Assembly: GCF_000499845.2 (NCBI RefSeq)
Contig: NC_023759.2
Span: forward strand, 48,458,172-48,522,171
Origin: Phaseolus vulgaris
Lineage: Eukaryota > Streptophyta > Magnoliopsida > Fabales > Fabaceae
Direction: 5' to 3'
Length of the DNA stretch: 64,000 nt
The translations under genes were made by a program, and so were the position numbers. The number at the start of each line of letters is the position of its first letter. Within the stretch, counting starts at the first letter, position 1. Below are positions 1 through 12,829 of this stretch, piece by piece. Under the pieces are notes generated by a model. That model had not been told where the DNA came from. It saw only the letters and a list, made by a program, of their open reading frames with translations, and searched no databases.

Positions 1-307
1 TTTATGTATATTACAGTTTTCCTTCTCCTAACATCCATATGAAATCGAATTTACTTTCCCTTGAATAAAATAGTGTCATGTTAAGTAGTTTCATTTGAAA
101 TGTTTTTAATTTATATTTATATTTATATTTCTATATTAATCTAAATTCAAAATCCATTATAAAAATCAAAACATTTAATACAGTATTTACTTACTAATTT
201 AATTGTAATTAATTAGAAATGTATCAAGGTTTTTTTTTTTATTTGGGTTAGTATATCAAAACAATGGGCCCATGAGTCTATTCAAAAGAAAAACGCCGGA
301 AAGAGAA
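1..307. other. AT-rich intergenic, no gene seen
   Basis: The sequence is AT-rich with a TATATT microsatellite-like stretch near 112-135 and a poly-T run near 231. No reading frame, splice pattern or RNA fold supports a gene. Confidence 0.6.
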
Positions 308-726
308 TTTCTTCCTCCAACACCATAGTTTGTTTCTGCACCTCCTTAAATATTTTAGTTCCAAACTACCCTTCCGCAAAAGGTGTAGAGGTTTTTCAAA
401 TTTATAATCGGTAGACCTTCTAAATTCTAGAATTCAAAATATTTTTTTTAAAAAATTCTAAAGTTTAGAATTCGAATCTAGAAAATATATTTCAAACTCT
501 AGAATTTTAGAGTTTGAAAAAAAAATGTATTCCAAATTCCAAATTCTAAAATATAAAATATATTTTTAAATTCAAAAAGTATATTTCAAATTCTAGAATT
601 TGAAATTTTAAAATCCAGAAAAAAGAGAAGAAGAGTATAACAAAAAAGATGAAAAAAAGGACAAAGTTATCATTTAATGTTTTCTGTGGAGGTGCAGGAA
701 GAAGATATGGAGGTGCAAGAAGAAAT
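308..726. repeat. MITE-like element with GCACCTCC ends
   Basis: The left end carries TTCTTCCTCC and TGCACCTCC. The right end carries the inverse, GGAGGTGCAGGAAGAAG followed by GGAGGTGCAAGAAG, so the block has imperfect terminal inverted repeats, each holding two GCACCTCC-like words. The core (about 420-610) is packed with variants of the palindrome TTCTAGAATT, for example near 426, 489 and 592. Related ends occur at 29341-29762, and similar core text occurs at 49890-50520. I see no coding capacity. The exact boundaries and target duplication are uncertain. Confidence 0.45.
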
Positions 727-2741
727 TATCTGCCTGAAGCGGGAGAAGAGAAACCACAAAGCCCAAAAACTTATGAATGGGCTTATTAGATATAGTAGTC
801 CTTAAATAACTGAGTTGGGTTGGAATTTTTTCAAAGTTGTAATGCCCCAACAATATATATTTATAGAAAAGAAAAAAAGTATTTATGATGATTATGATAA
901 TCTTTTAAGTCACGTGGTATACATTATAACGAATCGATGATAAGAATGCATGTTGAATTTTGAACAAAACCAGCTTACACGTTACAAACCCAGCACGTGC
1001 TAGGCTATCATGAAGAATATTATACTTATCATCTTATTATATACCAGCCAAACAAATCCCATTACAGAGAAGGAAGAACCAATGAACTATGGAATATCAC
1101 TATTCTCTTCTCAAATAGATCTAATCAATATACTCCTAATTTTTATATCAGTATTAATGTTATGCATGATTAAATTTTAAAATTAAAATATAATATATAT
1201 TAGAATAAACATGATCAAATACAAATGTAATGTAATATTATATTAATATCATTTCCTAAGTTTAAAATATTTTGATATACAATGATTTAAAACATTCAAT
1301 ACATAAGACATTCCAATTCAATTCAATTTATCTTTAAATTGAAACTAATTTTACTTTACCATGTTCATTGAGATTAGTGTTCTTAGTTTTGTATTTTGAT
1401 TTTGAAGTTTGATCTACCTTGAGAGTGGCTAATTGAGCTTCAATCAAGACACTTTTCTCACTTTGGATGCATAAACTTTTGCAAGTTATAATTTCAGACC
1501 CACCTTTATCATTCACACCTACCTTACAGTCCTTTTTAACAATAAAATATTATATATAGATAATAAATTATAAATATAAATAAAATCTCAAAATAAAATA
1601 ATTAATAAATATATGGTTAGGGGGAGTTGGGAAACTATCATCTTCCATAATCTTTTACAGATTGGAAGAGTCTCATTTTTAATTCACCTTTCTTTTTATA
1701 TTCTTCCTTTTTTCACTTTTGTGAACTTGAAAGTAGGGAAAGATTAAAAAGAATTATTAAATTACTTTTCCATCAATAGTGAACATCATTTCATTGTTAC
1801 CCTTTGATAAATTGATAGTTATTAACTTTTACATATAAAAGAACATCAATATACATTCTCCATGCTAGAAATTAGGCTATTAATTAATAAAAAAAACATC
1901 TTTCACAGAACTTTTAATACTATTATTATTATTATAAAAGTTAGACAAACTTATCATCAAGTCTATTAATAATTAATTGGACGGTATTATAAAATGTTTG
2001 CAACCATTAATAATAACCACTTACACATTTCCACTTTTAATTTAACTTTCTCTTGGAATATTCGTTGTATATTTATTAATTTGCTTATTTTTTCCTTTAA
2101 TTTGTAGCTGGCGTAGTTTTCTTGTTATACAAATCTGGGGGAAAACAACGTCTAGAACATGTAACCAAACATAAAAAATTATTGACTTCCCTACTCGAAA
2201 AATAAAGCAACAAGTTATCAATTCTCTTGTATATTTTTTCTTAAAAATAAAAAATCTTAAATATTTTTGTGGGATACTAAGAAAGATATGTTATGTGGTG
2301 TTTGGTTAGTGTGTGGGGTTTTGTTGATTGTTTGAATTGGTGCACTAAAAATAGATTTAATTGAGTGGACCCAACATGCAGACACAAAGGGCTCATGATT
2401 AAATTTGATGGAGCATAGTTATATTTCAGAGGAATAAAAATGGGTTTGTTATAACTTCACCAAACCCTTGTCATTCAGATTTATTTCTCACGTTCATATT
2501 GTATACTAGACTTTGATAAATAAAATGAGCCAAAATTTCAAAATACAGCGTAAGTAGATGAAGGAGATGTTGGAGATCTTATTAGATAGTGACATTTTTA
2601 TAATATATAAATAAGTTTTATAATATATAAGTAAAGTAAATTTTATTTTATAAAATTAAATTAAATTCAAATTTTAGTCTTTAAAATAATATCATAATTA
2701 TTTATAATCTATTATTTTGATGAGAGTTTGTTGGACTGATT
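727..2741. other. AT-rich intergenic, no gene seen
   Basis: I looked for splice-linked frames and tRNA-like folds and saw none. The stretch contains short trinucleotide ATT repeats near 1920 and ordinary low-complexity AT sequence. Confidence 0.55.
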
Positions 2742-3460
2742 ACAAGAAATTTGCTAAATAGCAACTAAAATTAAAGACAAAAAATAATTAGTTATTAGAT
2801 TAACTAAATTAGATACTATTGTAAAAATTAAAACATTTGTATTAAAAGTGGTTTCTATTGTTAATAAAAATTTATAAAATAGTTTCTAAATTGATATCTA
2901 AATTAGCTACCAAGGTTTTAACTATTAATATTGTATATTCTAAATTGATCTCAATTAGACTTTTAGAGATTAATTTAAAATCTAAAATATTACATTATAA
3001 GAAAATCATGAAATAGAAACTAATTTTTAGAAACCAAAATAATTAGTTGCAATAGTAACTAAATTAGAGTCTATTTTAGAAACTAAAAAAAATAATTTTT
3101 AAATTAGTTTATATTATTATTAAATAGTTTCTAAATTGGTATCTAATTAGCAACCAAGGTTTTAATTACCAATTATTTAGATTATAAATTTGGTAACAAA
3201 AAAACCATTGGTTGCTAATTAGATACCAATTTAGAAATCATTTAATAATAATAGAAACTAATTGAGAAACCAAAAATTTATTTAGTCACTAAAATGGTTT
3301 CTAATCTAGTTACTATAGCAACTAATTATTTTTTGTTTCTAAAATTGACTTCTATTTCATAATTTTCTTGTAGTGTTAATAGATAAAATATTGGTAAGTA
3401 ATGATTAGATATCAATTTAAAAATTATTTTATAAATTTTTTTTAATAATAGAAATTACTT
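2742..3460. mobile_element. Older MITE-like element interrupted by a younger copy
   Basis: The arm at about 2742-2990 begins TACAAGAAATTTGCT and includes a stretch near 2850-2935. The reverse complement of that stretch is recognisable at about 3385-3455 (shared words TTTATAAAAT and AATTGATATCTAA). The two arms are split by a complete CACTA-type MITE at 2993-3375. The simplest reading is an old inverted-repeat element into which a younger relative inserted. The outer right terminus is eroded, so the right edge is approximate. Confidence 0.5.
2993..3375. mobile_element. CACTA-type MITE with TTA target duplication
   Basis: The right end reads inward as CACTACAAGAAAATTATG and the left end as CATTATAAGAAAATCATG, so both match the CACTACAAGAAAA type of terminus. 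The flanks are TTA on both sides, the 3-bp target duplication expected of CACTA elements. The interior is one long imperfect hairpin: words such as TTTCTAAATTGGTATCTAATTAG in the left half return as their complement in the right half, each tested over a few bases at a time. It is about 383 bp with no open frame, so it is non-autonomous and dependent on a transposase elsewhere. A related copy lies at 20969-21342. Confidence 0.75.
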
Positions 3461-6400
3461 TACACATCAGTCATCTTTTGTATATAAAATTGTCTTTTCA
3501 ATAATAATTAATTATTTTAATTTATAAAATAAATTCAATTTAATAATTTTCTTAGTTTATGTAATCCATCATATAATCTGCGTGTAGATTTCTTAAAATA
3601 CTTAAAATTCCTCTCATCCTGACTTTATTTATTCTCCAATAGATATTTGAGTGAGATAAAAGATTATCTAAAACTTTTAGATTAATGATAAAATATTCCT
3701 AAAATTTGAACTAAACCAAGTCACTTTTTCCTCTTATCTCTTTCATTAAAATTCCCCATACCTTCTTTAAACCAATAAAGTTTATATGCGTTTAACATAT
3801 CCCATAAATTATAATTTAAAAGATTTATTTTGCTGATTCTAACATTTGAAGTCTGATTCTGATTGGTGGACAGAAAAAAAAAATACTATTTAACAATAAT
3901 TGAAAATAAATCTTGTATTTAGAAAAAGGTTTTCTAAGAAAGTCATGCTTTGAAAACGAACATCTCGATATCAACTTGTTAATGCAATCCTATCGATCTT
4001 TATTTCTCACTTTTATTGTCTTTAACTTTTTGAGTTATATATGTATGGTTTTTAGAAACATTATGGTTTAAAATAATTTTATTTGAAGATAATATTGAGA
4101 TATAATAGAATATATAAGTGGTATAGTAGATTTTGTAGGTAGAGAAAGAAAAAAGTAAAATGATTATGTGAATGTAATTGGGGTTGAAACCCTACACAAA
4201 AACTTTATATGGACATGATGTCGAAAATGACATGGAAATACATGCATGTGGGGATTGTTTGGGATAGGCAATGACTTGCCCTAAAAAAGTGGACATTCAT
4301 CATTCATTTTTGCCTTTGTTTACAGTGTAAAGTTGCTTCAATATGCATAACCTCTTACTTCTTTTGGGACCAAAAAATCCCAAATTATATATCCTTCTTT
4401 CACTTTCAATCAACCTTAAACATTCATCATCACTTCTTACTTCTTACTCAAAACTCTTCTTTGCCATTCACACCTCATTCATTAATTATTCATCTCAACT
4501 CATACTCAAACACTAAAATATGCCACAATTATTTTTAAGGAGTAAATTGCACTCTAATTTTATGAAAGATGTAAGTAATTAATATACTCTCTTTTTTTTA
4601 TATTTTTCATGTAGATGTATAAATACTATCCTAAGGGAAATGATAGCTAATTTAAGAGAATTAAATTGACACAAGCTTGAAAGATTAAAGACAAATCATT
4701 TTTTAAAAGAGAAAAATCAAAATTGAATATAAAAATTAGTAATTCAGCCTAATTGTTACAGTATCAGACAATATATACTTAAATTACTATTTCTTAATCA
4801 GTGATTATTTTTGTCGTTGATTATTCAATTTTTTTTTACGTTTTTGAAATGCTCCCAGTCAAAGGAGGAAGTATACCCATTCTAAGATGCAATAAGTTAT
4901 TTATCTAAGGGTAATTTGCCAAAAAATAAATATAATATAGACTCCTCTAGTTTGTTTAGAGTAAAACTCTAAGATGCTTTAACCTCTAATCTTAAAACAA
5001 AACAAACAAAATCCACAGTGAACTAAACTCCGATAATTAATTGGATTTTTCCTTTATTCTAACCCCACTTGTTTACAAAATAAAGGTAAATGGATTCTGG
5101 TTCTATCTTCAATAGTTTCATATTAGATATAAAAACGAGAATTTAAATATATTTTTATTTTTTAACCCAATAATACCTCTTAAAATAACAGTGAAATAAA
5201 GTTGAATTCTAAATTATTAAGAAATATACTTTAAATTTAATTTAATCTCATAAAATCGACTTATAAAATAGATATTGAATTTGTCAACTCATACATAAAA
5301 TTATTTATTTATGAATTATTTAATAGGATTATAAGTTCAAAACTTTTGTTATGATAGACTATAAATAATTCTAATAACATAAAAAGTTAATTTTAAACTT
5401 AATTAATTTTATAAAACCGACTTATAAGGTAAATTTTATACACACTTATATATGAAATTTTTTTTTATCTCTGATTGATCTCTAGTACAAATCAAATTAA
5501 AAAAAAATATTTAATCTTTGTTGCCATGATTATGATGACTGTCCTAAAATGTTGTCCTTTTGAAGTTAATTGTGAAAATGTGATGTAGTATTTTGTATTA
5601 GAGTAGGCAGGGTGATGTTGGGCATTTTAGGGAAAGAAAAGAGGAAAAGTAATTAAGGTAAGAATTTTGGGGGCAGTGAGGGGCAAGGATAGCCATGGAT
5701 GGGCATAGATGTTTTTGTGTCAGCAAAGTTTGGATGGAGAGGTATTGGGGATGTGTTGTTGAATTGGTTTCATAGATGTTGAAGCTCTCACCCTTGTTTT
5801 CCAATAATGTATGATGTTTCTGTGCAGATAGGAAACTTAAATTGACACACTCATATTACACACAACACCACTATGCCAGAAAGGGAATTGCACCTAACTC
5901 TTTCACTCCCCAATTAGACCCCACTTCTGTGATCTTCCAAATCATCACCATGTGACTTCTCTCTCATCAGGTTCTGCTGTCATACCCCTCTTCTTAAATT
6001 ATTTCCCCACCCTTGCTCTCTCTCTCTACACTACTTATTCATGCAATCAAATTTATGAAATGAGATTAATCTTTGATCTATTGAGCATAAAATTGTAGTT
6101 GGGGTTGAGGTAGCTTAGAGGACGAGGAGCGAAAGGGTCAATGGTTGAGGTTTGTGATTAAAAAAATGTTACACGTCCATTCCCCAACCATATATGTGTG
6201 TGTGCCATATGTTTGTTTAGGTCTTAAATTATTTTCAAAGTGATCTCATCGAATGGGGCAATGTGGGTTGTTTAAGCATTCAATAATTATTCTAAAATAA
6301 TAATCCCAATAATGCAGAGGGTGATTATGAGTGGAGCTTGGATTAGGACATGCCATTATTTAACTCTTGATCACTTGCTAGAATGTATCTTGTTTCTATA

Positions 6401-9400
6401 ATTTTTGGTGCCGGCGCAAACTATTAAGCGACACCAACCTAAGCCTTGCCAATTATCTCCATCTCATTTAACCATTTAATATGCACTTCATGCACTGAGA
6501 TTGGAGCTTAATCATATAAATATTCCATTTCAAAATTCATTCTACTCTAGTAGTCTTGGTTTAACGTAAAGGTACAACACAGTATCACCAGGATTTCCAA
6601 CTTTATCAGCAACCAAAGGAATCTCGTGGAGTTGTATTTCAACGAGGCCAAATAAATAAATAAAGGAAGCACCACATGTATGTGTAAGTGCAACCAAAAA
6701 AACCATATTCCATTTCTTATTCCTGTGCCTATTTTTGTTAGATGTGGATTCTTAGAGTTTACGCTTTAGTGAGTTCAAAAAGGTTCAAGAAAAATGAATT
6801 TAAGATGACCCTTGACATGATGCACGAGTTGTGTTCAACCAATTTATGAGAGGATAGTGACCATCTTACTTACCATCTTAGCTACAAACCATTGGTGGAT
6901 TTGTATTACTTTATTATTTTCCTTCATTTCTTAATATTTCATTATCATGGTTCTTCTTTTTTTAATTCTAGATATCATTCATTAATATTATAATATACCT
7001 CTAACTCTCATTCCACCCTCAACCGCCCAATTCATTTTAAGATCAGGTCAAATTATTTTTATAACTTCAATTCGGGTTAACTTTTTTTTTTTCAGAATTA
7101 ATGATTTTTTATTTTTATTTAGTTTTGTGTTTTCCAGAGTTTAATTTTTGATTTAATATAAACGAAATAATTGTCAAAAACGATGGAGATTGAAAAACTT
7201 CCTCATAAAAAGATGAGGACGATATTAAATAACACAAATTAAATTATATATTATAAAGCACCTTTTCTGCCTGAGGCAACATATTTAGGTGATTATGATG
7301 GAAAAAAAAATACAAGAAATGACTAGATTCCCATTTCATTGGATTTGATATGTCAACTTTCAAGAAAGTAAGAACAAATCACCATCCATTTGAAAAGACT
7401 CGTACAATTTTCTTTTTCAAATTTCTGATTAATGCTCTCTTTGTTTATCAATATTCGGTGGTAAAATTATTTGATATTCTCTTATATAAATCACGCAGTC
7501 ACTTTCATGTTCATCATCAAAGTTACTGTTCCAGTTCAATTTAAAACAGGGTCTATATTTTGATGATCGAAAATCGATATTTGTGAGTGGAGGTTGTTTT
7601 TAATTCCGTCTTCATTACTTGATTTGTTTAATTTCAAACATCCTATTATTTCCAAATTTTATCCTCATGTTTTTGTATTTTTTAATAATCATTTTGTGTT
7701 TGAATGTATTATTATAACATAAGGAAAATTCTGTGTAAAAACAATAAATTAATGATTATGATTTCCGACATGCTCATACAAAAAAAGAAATAAAGGTTAC
7801 ATATTAAAAGGGAAACTTTGAGGTAACATTGTTTTGTTGAATAACCCGACATAATACTAATTATGGACGATTTTCTTCCGTATACAATTTCCACACGATA
7901 ATTATTAATATTAAATATAAAATAGAGATCAAATTAGTTTTACGCAACAACGAAAGGAGAATACGAGTACGGAAATTTAAAAACTACATATATTTAAGAA
8001 ATCATCAACTACAAAAATAATACCAAATTTTTAAATTTGAGTTTTATTTAAATATAAATTTAAATAAATAAATAAAAAGCATATAAATACTGATTAAATA
8101 TTTATTCTTTATTATATTAAAAAAAGTTCTCTACGAACTCTCACTAAGTTTGGCAAATTATTTTACAAACAACTAAAAAAATAGAGTATAACTAAATTAT
8201 CACAATTGAGTTTTGATAAGTGGTTGACCATTTATTAACGATATATTATTTTTCTTCTTTTATCTAGGTTCGTTTGTTAGGTGGCTATGTTTTTTGTTCA
8301 AGAGTTGATAATTTAGACAACTTATAAACAGATATTAATGAATTTCTAAAAATGGAAAAAATAAGACTTTAACTTATAAGTACGCTACATTTAGGTAAAG
8401 AGAGTAAATATTTACAATTATACAATAAGTTAGTTGTTTAAATGTGTGCAACATATAGATGGTGTTGGATTGTTATATATAACTTAAGATTGGGTTATAT
8501 GTACAACTATAAGTATGATTCTTAAAATAAAATTGAGTATGTAAGATGCGAGTAGTGTATTTTTGAGTAAATTTTCAATATAAATATTGATTTGGATGAA
8601 CTTGAAAGAGATTTGAATGATGTTTTTGTTAATTTATGTCGTGTTTTTTAGAATGAATATTTTCAAGTTAGATATTGTTCAAGCGGTAACTTATGCTCAA
8701 ACAAGTATAATAATATATTTAATATAAATAAGATTTAAAAGATATTAAGTTGTGAATTACACTATAACATATTATAATGTACCAATATAATTTGTAATAA
8801 ATTTTATGAATAGTATAAGATATAATATAACTTGTATTATATATATATATATATATTATGATTAGAATTAAATTAACTTTTTTTGTTGTTAAAAATCTCT
8901 CTCAACAATCATAAATAAAAAAATATGTTATTTCAAATATTATACACCAAGAATAACTAAACAAAATTTATTTATTTACATATACATTAGTAATCCATTA
9001 ATTATGATTTTGTTATATATATATATATATTTATATTTTTTTTTCAGTTTCAGATGATTTTTTAATTACTTTAAGATGACAAAATTGATACCACCAAGCA
9101 TTATAATATACATGAAACATGTTACATAAACCTAAACCTAAATAAAAAAGTCAAATGACTCTCATATAATGCTTCAGTAATAGACTTTGATTAAAAAAAA
9201 GTGAAAAACAAATAAAATTGAATTTCGTGAAAGGAGAAATTAAAACTGTCAACAAAATCACAAAACAAATTAAATTTATAAAAATGAATAGACTAAGAAT
9301 ATAATTTACTGAAAAAATTACATAAAAATATTATATCAAACCAATTAATGATATGAGAACTCACCAGATGCTTATACCCTCAATGATAGCCAATTAAAAG

Positions 9401-10568
9401 ATGAACAAAAGATTCTGAAAAAAAAAAGTTTAACAATTAAACGAAAATTTAAGGGAAAAATCGTGTTAAAATTGCACAATAGATTTGTTAACAATTTGAT
9501 TGTAAGTAAACGGTATGAAATAGAATTGTTATTTTAAAAAATATAAAGTATGCTAGTTTTTGGCTTAATAAGAATAACAGTATTTTATGATCTCTTAAAA
9601 AAAATGATAGTATTTTGTTTAAAGTATTAAAATAAAAGTAATATCACTGTTCCAGGAATGTACGGAGCAGTATATAACAGGCAGCGCTATTTAAAAGGCA
9701 ACCGTACTTGCAAAACCTAAAGCCATTAACTTTGATTCGTTTTGCTTCGATATGGTCAGCAGAAACAATTAATACGCTAATAATAATATTAATACACCAT
9801 TAATTTCTGACTTAATTGCCTACGATGCCTCCTGCATCCACCTGTCACACCACATTACCACATATATACTACTAAAATCACTAAAAAAAAAGAAAACATT
9901 ATAAAAAATATAAATATTTTATATGTTCAAAAAATTATAACTTTTCAATTCTCCAGTTCTTCAGTTATACTTTATAATTTTTTAGCATAGCAACTAACCA
10001 TGCCACACCTTTCCATGAAATATGAAATTAGTAAGAAATGTTTGAAGACTTGAGCGTTGACTCTGTCGGCAATTCCTTTCTCTCTCTCTCACGAGTTTTG
10101 TGTTGAAGGAAAGAAGAAGGTCCACTTGCCATGCCACGATGCCATAAACACGAACACAAACAGGATAAGGCATTCGCATTTACGGCTTTCTTTTGTGGGG
10201 CTGTCCAGTTTCATTTGTACAAAGGCTACTACACAATGTGCGTGTTTCATAACTTTGACAACAAAAGAGAGAAGAAAAACTCTCCAAACAAAAAATAAAA
10301 ACTTTCAATGCTCTGCATTAAACAAACTACAATGCAATGTTTCTCACCTTTTTTTTTAGTGGGGGACAACCTTTCCTTATTATCACGCCTATGCGTTTAA
10401 CCAACTTAGAGGGTTTCCCTCAAATTCTATTATTTCATTTATTTGTATTTTAGGATAATTTACTCTCTTTTTTTCTACCTTCATCCTTATATATAAAAAT
10501 AACTACAAACTCTTATCTAACTAAAAAATATATCATCAACTCATATATAACTTGGAAATGATCTTGCA
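3461..10568. other. Long AT-rich intergenic stretch
   Basis: No gene can be supported. Notable content includes a promoter-like stretch and short leader with a good splice donor at about 4370-4576 (see findings), a GC-richer patch at 5595-5830, a pyrimidine-rich stretch near 6005-6030, AT microsatellites near 8836-8856 and 9016-9030, and a moderately GC-richer patch at 9640-10370. The patch at 9960-10360 has an open frame on each strand but no recognisable protein or splice context. Confidence 0.5.
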
Positions 10569-11510
10569 ATATTTGAGAACATTTTACTTATTATTGGACC
10601 CACACTATCTCAAGTAGTATTATTTAAGCTAGTAGTGTAAATATAATCCGGTTATACCTAGAAAAAAAATGAAAAGAATTATACAATTTGATAAATAAAT
10701 GTTCATGGTAAAGACTATGATACTAATATCTCCGTGCGTAATATTTGAGAATAGTTTACTTTTTATTGGAAGATATAAGCGAACGGTATTAGTCAAACTC
10801 AGTAATGTGGATTTAGTTGTATATATAAAAAAGTTATATAGCTTGATAAATAAATGGAAGTATTTGTTACATAAAATATTTATATTGATTATTTTTTGTT
10901 TGATCCCATAATATTTGAAAATATTATACTCTTGATTGGATCAAATCCGTTTGAACGGGTATTCGTTGTTTAAGTGACACAGGTATTGTTCGATTATACC
11001 TAAGAAAAAAAAAGAGAAAAAATTATATAACTTGATAATAAATGTAGATATTTTTTTATTACATAAAAGACCCTAATATTGATATTTTGTTTATATAATG
11101 CCATAATATTGGTAATACTTTATTTTTATTGGGCAGATGAAAATGTGGATGAATCCATTTTAGTGATAGTTATACTTAAACAAATAGAAGGAGATATATA
11201 AGTTGGGGAATAAATATACGTATTTTTTTTATAGAAAAACATCACAAGGTTGATTTTTGTGTGATTTCATAATATTTAAGATTACTTTACTTTTTATTTG
11301 ATCGACTTAATCTGAAAGTTATTAGTTCAAAATTAGTAATGCAAATACCATATAGTTCACGAGATTGATATCCTTCCGCGTATAATGCAATATCTGAGAA
11401 TATATGTTGTTTTTTTGTTTAGCTGATTCAATTTAAAAATAAAGTATCAGTTAATACCAGATTACACCAGAAAGAGTTATGTAACTTAATAAATAAATGT
11501 AAAATTTAAT
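10569..11510. repeat. Decayed tandem array, ~170-bp unit
   Basis: The anchor word ATATTTGAGAA and its variants recur at about 10569, 10741, 10911, 11106, 11272 and 11390, with spacings of 172, 170, 195, 166 and 118. Each unit also holds, in the same order, a TTTACTTTTTATTGGA-like word, a GGTTATACCTAGAAAAAA-like word and an ACTTGATAAATAAATG-like word. This shared order of four landmarks across five to six copies supports an old tandem array, possibly a degraded satellite. It has no coding capacity. Confidence 0.6.
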
Positions 11511-12829
11511 TATTTAAAAGTATTATAAAATTATAAATATATATTCATATGCGTGTGTTTGCATGAGATATATGATATTGAATATTCCTAATTTTTATTG
11601 TAGTAAGTCAGTGTGAAAGAGTTATGTCGACGAATCTATTTTTAAAAGGCACACATGAACGGCGTTGGTATTTTGAGTTTGAAGTACTGAATAAATATAT
11701 AAATAGCAACGAAATACAAAATTTGATGAGTAATTCGATTTATTTAAACTGCTAAAATTGGTTAATTCCCGTTGCAAGAAGAAAAAAAAAGTGTAGCGTT
11801 GACTATAGCACAACCAAATATCTCATTCAATTCCAGTGAATAGTGTAACTTTACATTGACTTTAGTTGGTGCGGAAGGATTATTTACTAAAGTAACCTTT
11901 CCTAGTTTGGAGGAAAAGAAATTAAAATGAGGTTAATGTTTTATGAAGAATTAAAATATTTATTTGGTAAATAAATAGTATATGTTAAATTGAAAGGGAA
12001 GGTGAGTAAAAAAAGGGTTTTATTTTAGTTATGAATTGGGATAGGGGAAGTTAAAATTGATTTTGAGAGTGATTGGAAGCGGTTTGTACAAGGGTTTAAT
12101 GATGGGAGGATCATAACTGTCTTTATGGATGTATGTATGTGCATTGTATTGAGCATTGATTTGATAAGGTGGTAGTACTTAGGGTTAAGAGTAATTCCGG
12201 AAAAAACGATGATAGAGATTAATTGGAAGGGATGGTTTAAAAATGTAAAGAGGATGATGGTGGTGGTGGTGGTGGTGGTGCAGGAAAAGAGGGACCACGG
12301 GGACAAGAGAATCTGTGAAACGTGGCAGAATCACATGGCCATGGCCTCTCCCCTTTCATATATCACTGACCACACCACCTGTCACTGCCCCTCCCTTTCA
12401 ATCTTTCTCTTCCCAATTATCGCATTTTCATCCAGTAACTCTATTTATTATTAATTAATTAATTCATTTCTCCTTAATTAATAATTTATTGCTTTATTAT
12501 TAACAACTGTTCCAACCAAGTTGAGAGGTTATGAAAACATTCACCAAAAGAAAAGAAAAAAAGAGAAACACGTTGGGTTCGGAATGATGAAGACGCACCC
12601 TTTTCACAGTTTAGTCAAACGGGACCGCAGCAACGCCGTTTCCTCTAGAAGGACCTTCTTCTTATTAATATTATAAATTATTTTTTACAACTTGTGTACT
12701 CTTTTTTCTTCGAGTTTGTTAACTCTATGGTTCATATTTTTGGTAAGTGAAAGTATAAGGATGTGTGAATTTCGAAACATGGCCTATGATTAATGGATTT
12801 GTTAAGATTTTAGGTTACATAAAAAGAAA
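11511..12829. other. Distal upstream region of the DELLA gene
   Basis: The stretch is AT-rich and non-coding. It contains a GGT microsatellite at 12259-12280 and a moderately GC-rich island around 12280-12410. No gene is seen. Confidence 0.5.
12259..12280. repeat. GGT trinucleotide microsatellite
   Basis: An uninterrupted run of about seven GGT units lies upstream of the DELLA gene. It is a simple repeat with no evidence of function. Confidence 0.9.

Noticed and set aside
4260..4300. Short ATGACTTGCC match to the miR169 family
   Set aside because: Only about ten bases match and I could not find a matching star strand in a hairpin nearby.
5598..5804. 68-codon minus-strand frame
   Set aside because: No recognised motif and no leader or splice context; kept only as a compositional island in the findings.
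6101..6165. tRNA-like text (GGTAGCTTAGAGGACGAGG)
   Set aside because: No T-arm GGTTCAAATCC-type sequence and no acceptor stem pairing.
9994..10359. Overlapping open frames on both strands
   Set aside because: Composition is not protein-like, no domain is recognised, and no splice continuation was found.
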